Made by a program: the position numbers and the translations under genes. 64,000 nucleotides of DNA from Aeromonas schubertii (GTDB taxonomy: Bacteria > Pseudomonadota > Gammaproteobacteria > Enterobacterales > Aeromonadaceae): the NCBI RefSeq assembly GCF_000820105.1, contig NZ_CDDB01000041.1, forward strand, positions 56,266 to 120,265. Direction: 5' to 3'. Of the stretch, positions 8,778-15,763 are shown one piece after another. Below the pieces are notes generated by a model, which did not search any database, was not told where the DNA came from, and saw nothing but the letters and a program-made list of their open reading frames with translations. Numbering within the stretch: the stretch's first letter is position 1; each line of letters opens with the position of its first letter.

Positions 8778-10532
8778 GTGGTGCAGCATGACTGGAACCA
8801 GGGATGGCGGGGCCAAGGGGCCCTGCTACGAATTATCTGCGCCCTGGCGATGCTCCTGTTGGCCCCGACACTGGCGGCGGCTCAACTTACTTACCGCGTT
8901 GAGGGGCTCAAGGGAGAGGCCAAGGATAACGTCGAAGCCTACCTCAATGGCTTGCCCACCTATCAGGAGCGCCAATACCGCGCCGCCCGGGAGAAGATCC
9001 GCGAGGTGACACGCCAGGGGTTGCAGGCGGTGGGCTACTACTCCCCCAAGATCCAGCTCTCTCTGGACAAGGAGCGTGCCGGACGGGTGCGCATCGCAGT
9101 CAAGCCCGGTGAACCGGTTCTGGTTCGCCATCTGGATATTTTGCTGCGTGGGGCTGCCGCCCACGATGAGGCCTACAGTCGCCTGCTCGACAGCCTGCCC
9201 CTCAAGGAGGGGGAGCCCTTTCATCACGGCAAGTACGAGAGCATCAAGGGGAGCCTGGGCAATCTGGGGCTCTCGCGAGGCTATTTCGATGCCCGCATCA
9301 CCAAGAGCGAGGTGAAGGTGATGCCGGAGCAAAAGGCGGCCGACATCCTCATCGTCTATGACTCCGGCGTTCGCTACCACTATGGCGCCATCTCCTACGA
9401 GGCAACCCCGGAGGCGGTCAAGCTGATCCGCCCCCTGATCCGTATCAAGACGGGTGAGCCCTATCTGGCCATCACGTTGGCCGAGATGTCTCAGGATATC
9501 TCCTCGACCGGCCTGTTTCGCGAGACCGATATCCGCCCCCGACTGGCCGATGCCAGCAACGGGGTCGTGCCCATGCAGGTAACCCTCTCCCCCCGTGAGA
9601 AGCATGAGGTGGAGTTGGGTCTTGGCTATTCCACCGACGAGGGGCCGCGCATGTCGGCCAGCTGGGAGAAGCCCTGGATCAACCGTCATGGCCACAAGCT
9701 CAAGAGTGACATCAAGATCTCCCAGCCCAAGGCCGAAGTGAGTCTCGACTATCAGATCCCGGTGGGGAATCCCCTTCAGGACTACTACTCGGTGTTGGGA
9801 GGCTTCAAGCACGAGCAGATGAACGATACCCGCTCCGATCTCACCACGGTGGGGGTGCATCGCTGGAAGAAGCGCCCCGATGGGTGGGACCGGGATGTCT
9901 ATCTGCGCCTGCTCTATGAAGATTACGAGCAGGGTGAGGATGTGGGTAACAGCCTCTTGCTGCTGCCCGGGGTCTCCTGGTCCCGCCTTCGCTTGCGGGG
10001 GGGGATCCTGCCCGATTGGGGGGATCGGCAACAGCTGCTGGTGGAGGCATCCGCCACCGAGTGGGGCTCTGATACCAGCTTCCTGCGGGTGTGGGGGCGC
10101 TCCAAGTGGTTGCGTACCTTGGGGGATGATCACCGCTTCCTGTTTCGTGCCGAGCAGGGGGCCATCATTGGCGACAGCTTCACCGAGGTGCCCTCATCCC
10201 TGCGTTTCTTCACCGGCGGCGATCAGACGGTGCGGGGCTACGGCTATGAAACCATCTCTCCCAAAGACAGCCAGGGCCGTCTGCTGGGGGCCCGTTATGT
10301 CTCGGCGGGCAGCATCGAATATAACTACCGCGTGAACGAAAGCTGGCTGGGGGCCCTCTTCGTCGACGCAGGGACGGCCACCAACGACTACTCCGAACCC
10401 TGGAAGATTGGCACGGGCGTCGGTGTTCGCTGGGTGACACCTATCGGCATGGTGCGGGTCGATGTGGCGGTCGGTATCTCTGAAGAAGACAAGCCGTGGC
10501 GAATCCATTTTGCCCTGGGGCCTGAACTATGA
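8778..10532 (+). CDS. tamA: Translocation and assembly module outer-membrane subunit TamA
   Basis: About 584 residues of the Omp85/BamA superfamily. A signal peptide (ALAMLLLAPTLAAAQ) precedes three POTRA domains (about residues 35-260), followed by a 16-stranded beta-barrel with the conserved strand segment 'FFTGGDQTVRGYGYETI' (VRGY/F lid-lock motif). The start is ambiguous: GTG codons at 8772, 8778 and 8781 are in frame. GAGGAG at 8767-8772 places 8778 or 8781 at normal spacing, so 8778 is used. TamA helps insert autotransporters and other outer-membrane proteins with TamB, whose gene follows with an ATGA overlap. Confidence 0.93.
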   Translation: MVQHDWNQGWRGQGALLRIICALAMLLLAPTLAAAQLTYRVEGLKGEAKDNVEAYLNGLPTYQERQYRAAREKIREVTRQGLQAVGYYSPKIQLSLDKERAGRVRIAVKPGEPVLVRHLDILLRGAAAHDEAYSRLLDSLPLKEGEPFHHGKYESIKGSLGNLGLSRGYFDARITKSEVKVMPEQKAADILIVYDSGVRYHYGAISYEATPEAVKLIRPLIRIKTGEPYLAITLAEMSQDISSTGLFRETDIRPRLADASNGVVPMQVTLSPREKHEVELGLGYSTDEGPRMSASWEKPWINRHGHKLKSDIKISQPKAEVSLDYQIPVGNPLQDYYSVLGGFKHEQMNDTRSDLTTVGVHRWKKRPDGWDRDVYLRLLYEDYEQGEDVGNSLLLLPGVSWSRLRLRGGILPDWGDRQQLLVEASATEWGSDTSFLRVWGRSKWLRTLGDDHRFLFRAEQGAIIGDSFTEVPSSLRFFTGGDQTVRGYGYETISPKDSQGRLLGARYVSAGSIEYNYRVNESWLGALFVDAGTATNDYSEPWKIGTGVGVRWVTPIGMVRVDVAVGISEEDKPWRIHFALGPEL

Positions 10533-13500
10533 ACTGGATAAAACAGGGGCTGCTCTGGCTGCTGGCCCTGCTCTTTTTGCTGCTGGTCGCCGTCTCGCTG
10601 CTCGGCTTTACCCATGCGGGTAACCTCTGGTTGTGGCAGCAGGCCAGGGCTCAGTTGCCCCAGCTCAAGGGAGAGCTGGTCGCCGGCCAGCTTGGCTATG
10701 GCTGGACCCTGGAAGGGGTGGGCTGGCAGGATGAGCTGGTGGATGTCGCCATCGGACGGGTCCAGCTGGAGTGGGATCTGGGCCAGTTGCTCAAGGGGCG
10801 ACTCTGGGTCAAGCGCCTCGAGGTGGACTCCCCCGTGGTGCGGGTGGCCCAGAGCCAGACTGCACCGGAGCCACAAAACGATGAGCCCTTCATCTGGCAT
10901 CCACTGCCCCTTCGCGTCGAGGTCGACACCTTGCGGATCAAGGGCCTGGATCTCGCCCTTCCCGGCCTGACCCTGGCCCTCAAGGAGGGCGAGATCGGCG
11001 CCCGTCTCACCCGCCATGGGCTCACCGTTCAGGGGCCCAGGGTAGATGGACTCACCGTCGCCCTTTCTCCCACTGCATCGGCCCCTGAGGCGGCGCCGGC
11101 AGGAGGGACGCCCTCTAGCGGTGGTGCCGAGGCGCTGACCCTGCCCGCCGTGCACCTCCCGTTTCCCCTGCTGATCGACAATCTGGCGCTGACTCACTTC
11201 ATCTATCGGGATGGTGAGAGGGAGGAGCGAGTCGGGCGTGCCGCCCTCAAGGTGAGTGCCGTCGATGATCTGGTTCAGATAGAGCGGCTTACCCTGGAGC
11301 ACGACATGGCCAGCCTCTCTGTGGCGGGCAAGGTCACTCTCAGTGACGACTATCCCCTCAGCCTGACTCTCGACGGCACCCTGGGCAAGGGGCTACTCGA
11401 GGAGCTGGCCGGTGAGAAGCTGCGTCTGGTCGCCAGCGGCTCTGTGGCCACACTGGCCCTCTCCCTGGAAGCCAAGGGCAAGATCAACGCCACTTTGAAG
11501 GGTAACCTCTCCCCTCTGGAGCCCAGGCTTCCCTTTGACGCCAGGCTCAACTGGTCTCCCCTGCGCTGGCCGCTCAACAAGCCGGCCGAGGGGGAGGCGG
11601 TCTATCGCCTCAAGCAGGGGTCGCTCACGGCCAAGGGAAATCTGGAGGGTTATCGTTTTGCCCTCGACACGGCTGGTGACGGGAGTGACCTGCCCCCCTT
11701 CACCCTCAAGCTGGCAGGAGAGGGTGATCTCAACCGCCTCAAGCAGTTGGCGCTGGATCTGGCCGCCTTGAACGGCACTCTCAAGGTGGATGGCCAGCTT
11801 GCCTGGGACAAGGGGCTTGAGTGGCAGGGCAAGGCGCACTTCAATGGCCTCGATCCCCATGCCCTGGTTCCCGAGATCAAGGGGGAGCTGACGGGGGCGA
11901 TCGAGAGCCGTTTCCGGCTCGATGACAAGGGGTGGCGGCTTGCGCTGCCCTCTCTCGCGGTGCGGGGACGCCTCAATCAATATCCTCTCTCCCTGGAGGG
12001 AAGGCTCGAAGGCAATGACAGACTGGAGTGGCAGATCCCCGCCCTGCAACTGACCACGGGGCCCAACACGCTCAAGGTCTCCGGTGCCTTGACGCCGGGC
12101 CGCTGGGCCCTCGATACCACGATTGTCGCCCCCGAGTTGGCAGGCCTCTATCCCGGTCTCAAGGGCAATCTCACCGGCAGTGTCCGGGTCGCAGGCGATC
12201 AGGCCAGACCTGTGCTCGCCATCGCGCTCGGCAGTGATCGCCTCTACTACGCCGGGCTCGACATGCGCGCCTTAAGCCTGGGGGGAGACCTGACTCTGGG
12301 TTCGGCACCCGCCGGCAAGTTGTCCGCAGCCATCGCCAGTGTCAGGCAAGAGGGGCTTAGGCTTCGCAAGGTCACGGCCGAGCTGGAAGGGGACTTGAAC
12401 CGCCACTCCCTGACCCTGGCCATGGCTGGCAAGCCGCTCTCGACCCGACTCGCCCTCTCCGGCTCACTGCAGCAGTCGCTCTGGCGCGGGCGTCTGGACA
12501 AGTGGGAGCTCGATACCCCCCTCGACGGGTGGCAGTTACGTCATCCCTGGAGCCTGTCCCTGGACACCCGCCAGATGCGTGCCGAGACGGATGAGCTCTG
12601 CCTCGATTCGGGCAAGGCCTCTGTCTGTCTGGATAAGGGACGCTTCTCGGCCCCGGAGGGGAGTCTGGACTTTGCCTTAAGTGATTTTGATCTCACCCGG
12701 CTTCGTCCCTGGTTGCCCGATAACTTCCAGTGGCAGGCGCTCCTCTCGGCCGAGGGGCGCGCCGGGTGGAAGGGGAGTCGTCCCGAGGTGCGCGCCACGG
12801 TACGCACCACCCCGGGGACCCTGGTGAGCGATCGACTCAAGACCCCCTATCAGAGTCTGGTGCTGGGAGTCGAGATGGATGCCCGCCAGGCCAGCCTGGC
12901 CTTTAACTTTGCCTCCCGTCAGCTCGGCTCGCTGGAGAGCCGGCTAAGGGTCGATGAGCCCATGGGGCGGGGCCTGCTCTCGGGGAGTGTGACCCTGGGG
13001 GAGCTCCATCCCGATGCCTTTGCCCCGCTGCTGCCCGAGGTCCGTGAGCTCAAGGGCGCGCTGGCAGGCCAGGTACGCCTGGAGGGAACGCTGGCCAGGC
13101 CACTCCTTTACGGGGAGTTACGCCTGCGTGACGGTGAGGTGCAAACCCACGCCGACATGGTGACCCTCAGCGGCCTGGACACCCGCCTGCGAGTCAACGG
13201 GGAGCGGGCCGAGATCGATGGCAAGGTGTTGGTGGGGAAGGGCCCCCTGACCCTGGGCGGCTTTGTGGAGTGGGCCCAACCGCCGCTGCGTGGCTCCCTC
13301 ACCATCAAGGGAGAGGGGCTGGAGGCGCAATACCCGGGCATGGGCAAGGTCAGGGTCACGCCGGATCTGGCGATCTCGTTGGGTGAGAAGACGGAGATCA
13401 CCGGCTCTGTGGAGATCCCCTGGGCCCGCATCCTGGTCAAGAGTCTGCCCGAGAGCGCAGTGGGGCTCTCCTCGGATGTGCAGGTGGTGATGGATGACAG

Positions 13501-14236
13501 GGCACCTTTGCCGCCACCTGCCCCATTGCCGCTCCAGATGCGGGTTCAGGTCGGCATTGGCCCCGATGTCAGGCTCGATGCCATGGGGCTGCGAACCCAG
13601 CTGGCGGGACACTTGCGTCTGAATCAGGATGAGGGCAAGCCTCTCTCGGCACGGGGTGAGATCCAGCTCAATGACGGGCGCTTCAAGGCATATGGGCAGA
13701 ACCTGCTCATTCAGGAGGGGAAGATCCGCTTCTCCGGTCCGCTGGACCAGCCCTATCTCAATATCAATGCCATCCGCAATCCCGAGACGGTGGAGGACAA
13801 TGTCACGGTCGGGGTCAAGGTGACGGGGCCGGCGACCAAGCCCAAGATCAGCGTCTACTCGGATCCTGCCATGTCGGAGTCCGAGCGTCTCTCCTACCTG
13901 CTGCGCGGCAAGGGGTTGCAGACCGGGGGCCAGGATGGGGGCTTCAATGGCCTGTTGGTGGCCGGTGCCGTGAGTCAGGCGGGTGGCGTGGTCTCCGACA
14001 TCGGGGAGACGCTGGGGCTCAGCGATGTGAGCCTGGATACGGCGGGCAGTGGCGATGAGACCCAGGTGACGCTTTCCGCCTATCTGCTGCCGGGCCTGCA
14101 ACTGCAGTATGGGGTGGGGGTGTTTAGCCCCATTGCCGAGTTCAAGCTCCGCTACGAGTTGATGCCGCGCCTCTACCTGCAGGCCTTGACCGGCATTGCC
14201 CAGGCGGTGGATATCTTTTATCGCTTCGAGTTCTGA
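10529..14236 (+). CDS. tamB: Translocation and assembly module inner-membrane/periplasmic subunit TamB
   Basis: 1235 residues, typical of TamB (E. coli 1259). An N-terminal transmembrane anchor (LLWLLALLFLLLVAVSLLGF) is followed by a long AsmA/TamB repeat region of amphipathic beta strands and a C-terminal DUF490/TamB domain ('SDPAMSESERLSYLLRGKGL', 'LGLSDVSLDTAGSGDETQVTLSAYLLPGLQLQYGVGVF'). It ends in the usual aromatic C-terminus YRFEF. The protein spans the periplasm and partners TamA; recent work on the family also implicates it in phospholipid transport. The ATG overlaps the tamA stop (ATGA), showing tight coupling. A bidirectional terminator follows at 14296. Confidence 0.95.
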   Translation: MNWIKQGLLWLLALLFLLLVAVSLLGFTHAGNLWLWQQARAQLPQLKGELVAGQLGYGWTLEGVGWQDELVDVAIGRVQLEWDLGQLLKGRLWVKRLEVDSPVVRVAQSQTAPEPQNDEPFIWHPLPLRVEVDTLRIKGLDLALPGLTLALKEGEIGARLTRHGLTVQGPRVDGLTVALSPTASAPEAAPAGGTPSSGGAEALTLPAVHLPFPLLIDNLALTHFIYRDGEREERVGRAALKVSAVDDLVQIERLTLEHDMASLSVAGKVTLSDDYPLSLTLDGTLGKGLLEELAGEKLRLVASGSVATLALSLEAKGKINATLKGNLSPLEPRLPFDARLNWSPLRWPLNKPAEGEAVYRLKQGSLTAKGNLEGYRFALDTAGDGSDLPPFTLKLAGEGDLNRLKQLALDLAALNGTLKVDGQLAWDKGLEWQGKAHFNGLDPHALVPEIKGELTGAIESRFRLDDKGWRLALPSLAVRGRLNQYPLSLEGRLEGNDRLEWQIPALQLTTGPNTLKVSGALTPGRWALDTTIVAPELAGLYPGLKGNLTGSVRVAGDQARPVLAIALGSDRLYYAGLDMRALSLGGDLTLGSAPAGKLSAAIASVRQEGLRLRKVTAELEGDLNRHSLTLAMAGKPLSTRLALSGSLQQSLWRGRLDKWELDTPLDGWQLRHPWSLSLDTRQMRAETDELCLDSGKASVCLDKGRFSAPEGSLDFALSDFDLTRLRPWLPDNFQWQALLSAEGRAGWKGSRPEVRATVRTTPGTLVSDRLKTPYQSLVLGVEMDARQASLAFNFASRQLGSLESRLRVDEPMGRGLLSGSVTLGELHPDAFAPLLPEVRELKGALAGQVRLEGTLARPLLYGELRLRDGEVQTHADMVTLSGLDTRLRVNGERAEIDGKVLVGKGPLTLGGFVEWAQPPLRGSLTIKGEGLEAQYPGMGKVRVTPDLAISLGEKTEITGSVEIPWARILVKSLPESAVGLSSDVQVVMDDRAPLPPPAPLPLQMRVQVGIGPDVRLDAMGLRTQLAGHLRLNQDEGKPLSARGEIQLNDGRFKAYGQNLLIQEGKIRFSGPLDQPYLNINAIRNPETVEDNVTVGVKVTGPATKPKISVYSDPAMSESERLSYLLRGKGLQTGGQDGGFNGLLVAGAVSQAGGVVSDIGETLGLSDVSLDTAGSGDETQVTLSAYLLPGLQLQYGVGVFSPIAEFKLRYELMPRLYLQALTGIAQAVDIFYRFEF

Positions 14237-14295
14237 CGGGAAGGGGAGCTCAGGCTCCCCTCTCTGTGGACGGCAGCGAACACCGGATAGCAAAA

Positions 14296-14320
14296 AGCCC
14301 GACACGAGGTCGGGCTTTTC
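14296..14320. terminator. Bidirectional intrinsic terminator between tamB and tRNA-Tyr
   Basis: Stem AGCCCGAC / GTCGGGCT with loop ACGAG, followed by TTTT on the plus strand and preceded by AAAA, so it can stop both tamB and the convergent tRNA transcript. Confidence 0.85.
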
Positions 14321-14326
14321 TGAAGA

Positions 14327-14411
14327 TGGTGGAGGGAGAAGGATTCGAACCTTCGAAGGCAGAGCCGTCAGATTTACAGTCTGATCCCTTTGGCCGCTCG
14401 GGAACCCCTCC
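14327..14411 (-). tRNA. tRNA-Tyr (anticodon GTA), CCA encoded
   Basis: Read on the minus strand, the gene begins GGAGGGG, has the D-arm TTCCCGAGCGGCC, an anticodon loop CTGTAAA giving GTA, a long variable arm as expected of class II tRNA-Tyr, the T-loop GGTTCGAATCC, and a matching 3' acceptor strand with discriminator A and encoded CCA (14327-14329). Length is 82 nt plus CCA. It stands alone rather than in a tandem tyrT-like array. Confidence 0.95.
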
Positions 14412-14423
14412 AAAACGAGGCGC

Positions 14424-14452
14424 ATAGTAGCCACTTCTCTTGGGCTTGTGAA
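14424..14452 (-). promoter_or_regulatory. Promoter of tRNA-Tyr
   Basis: On the minus strand: -35 TTCACA (14452-14447), exactly 17-bp spacer, -10 TACTAT (14429-14424), then a GC-rich discriminator (GCGCCTCG) as found at stringently controlled stable-RNA promoters. The expected transcription start is a few bases before the tRNA 5' end. Confidence 0.75.
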
Positions 14453-14527
14453 GTCTTTTTTGAAAAAAGCCCTTAAATTCATCCAGATGGTGCCGATAGC
14501 AGGAGAGGTTATCCGTCTGGAGTTCCC

Positions 14528-15028
14528 ATGTCCCCCTCCGTACATCCCCTGATCGATGAGCGCCTGCTGGGCTCTCGGCTTAATGTGGATCTCCAGCATG
14601 GAGACAGGGCCGACTTTCGTCTCTGGCTCTCCTTGCTCGACGAGCGGGTGGATGAGCTTCCCTGGTTGCAGCGCCCCGTGGCAGCGCAGGGGGAGGCACG
14701 TGCACTGCGGGAGCAGTTTGCACTGCCGCCCGAGCAACCCCTGGTGACAGAGGGGGGGGGCGATCTCAGCGCATGGGGGGCGGCTTTGCAGCAGGGGGGA
14801 ACCATGAGTGATATTCGCCTGGCGCTGGCATTACACCCCCAACCACTGCAGCTGCAACGCCATCCGATTGAGCCCGAGGTGTATCAGAACCTCTCCCCCC
14901 GGGCGCGCCGGGCGGTGGACCATGAGAGCAGTGAGCTGGCTCCGCTGCAGGCCAAACCGCCGCTGCTACTCTCCATCCTGGATACCCTGCATGAGGGTGA
15001 GGTGGCGCTCTTTCCGGCGGCGGCTTGA
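14528..15028 (+). CDS. Uncharacterised protein, resembles VC2046/SO_2500 family
   Basis: 166 residues, acidic and leucine-rich, without signal peptide or membrane segment. The N-terminal part ('LNVDLQHGDRADFRLWLSLLDERV') resembles the VC2046/SO_2500 family of conserved hypothetical proteins in Vibrio, Shewanella and Aeromonas, recalled from family appearance only. The ATG at 14528 is the first in frame. It converges with raiA; a hairpin between them serves raiA. No function can be assigned. Confidence 0.7.
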   Translation: MSPSVHPLIDERLLGSRLNVDLQHGDRADFRLWLSLLDERVDELPWLQRPVAAQGEARALREQFALPPEQPLVTEGGGDLSAWGAALQQGGTMSDIRLALALHPQPLQLQRHPIEPEVYQNLSPRARRAVDHESSELAPLQAKPPLLLSILDTLHEGEVALFPAAA

Positions 15029-15032
15029 AAAA

Positions 15033-15056
15033 CAAAGAGGCGGGTTTCCCCGCCTC
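15033..15056 (-). terminator. Intrinsic terminator of raiA
   Basis: On the minus strand the stem GAGGCGGG-GAAA-CCCGCCTC is followed by TTTGTTTTT, directly downstream of the raiA stop. On the plus strand the T-tract is absent, so it serves raiA mainly. Confidence 0.8.
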
Positions 15057-15074
15057 GTCTCTGATGAGGCTGAA

Positions 15075-15413
15075 TCACGCATCGACAACGTCGGTGCGGC
15101 ACTGCTCCTTGCCGGAGCGTGCGCCACGATGGGCATTGGGTTTTTCGGTGTGGCGGTTGATTTGACGCTCCAGTTTCTGGCCCAGATCGGTGATGGCGGC
15201 ATAGAGATCCAGATGCTCTGCCTGAGCAAACAGGGTGCCGCTGGGAATGCTGGCCGTGGCTTCGATGACAAAGGTTTGACCCTCCTTGCCCACTACCACA
15301 TGGGGCTTGATCAGAGGCACTTGCAGACGCTCGAGCTTGTCGAAGCGAGATTCGATACGCTCGCGGATTGCCGGGGTGATATCCATGACTTTGCTGATGA
15401 TTTCTACTTTCAT
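15075..15413 (-). CDS. raiA: Ribosome hibernation/translation inhibitor RaiA (YfiA)
   Basis: 112 residues, the length of E. coli RaiA. Conserved features: 'MDITPAIRERIESRFDKLERL', 'HVVVGKEGQTFVIEATASIPSG' and 'DLYAAITDLGQKLERQINRHTEK'. The family binds the 30S decoding region/A-P sites in stationary phase and stabilises inactive 70S ribosomes. The C-terminal tail after the S30AE domain is longer than in short HPF, which favours RaiA over HPF. A perfect CRP box lies upstream at 15481, matching the known cAMP-CRP control of E. coli raiA. Confidence 0.93.
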   Translation of the reverse strand: MKVEIISKVMDITPAIRERIESRFDKLERLQVPLIKPHVVVGKEGQTFVIEATASIPSGTLFAQAEHLDLYAAITDLGQKLERQINRHTEKPNAHRGARSGKEQCRTDVVDA

Positions 15414-15763
15414 ATAACCCCCCTTCGGGTCGTCTTGCTTGTCTCTTCATCTTCAGATTACCCAATGAGATCTATAAAAATGTGACATGAATCACATTTT
15501 TTCCGCTTGCTGCCCCGTGCTGCCAACAAATGTGATCGTCCTTGATTCTCTTGGAAAAAGGGCTTGAGCTTGCCGGATCGTGCAGGCACTATGTCGATTA
15601 TCGAGTCGTATCTGTCCCTTCCTTGGCAGCACCTGTTTTCGGCCCCGTTTCGGGCCATCTCCTACCGGTCTAGCTTTTGTGTCCTCCTGAGGCATTCAGG
15701 GACAGATACCCTGTTTCGCGATGGGATGTGCCCATGCGCAGTCGATTTGTTTCGGGGTTTTCG
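15414..15763. other. Intergenic region between raiA and the GGDEF/EAL gene (350 bp)
   Basis: Contains the raiA leader and its CRP promoter (15448-15496). In the part facing the GGDEF/EAL gene I see no convincing sigma-70 promoter or structured RNA. Short reading frames here have no family resemblance. Confidence 0.6.
15448..15496 (-). promoter_or_regulatory. Class II CRP-dependent promoter of raiA
   Basis: TGTGA-CATGAA-TCACA at 15481-15496, flanked by A- and T-runs, is a perfect CRP consensus box. On the minus strand a -10 hexamer TAATCT (15460-15455) would place transcription start near 15448, with the CRP box centred about 40-41 bases upstream, the classical class II geometry. The site could also influence the divergent GGDEF/EAL gene. 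Confidence 0.8.

Noticed and set aside
13118-14737. A 539-codon minus-strand frame opposite tamB and across the tRNA
   Set aside because: It crosses a terminator and the tRNA-Tyr gene and has no domain features.
15458-15695. Short minus-strand frames upstream of raiA
   Set aside because: They cover the CRP site and raiA promoter and lack any family resemblance.
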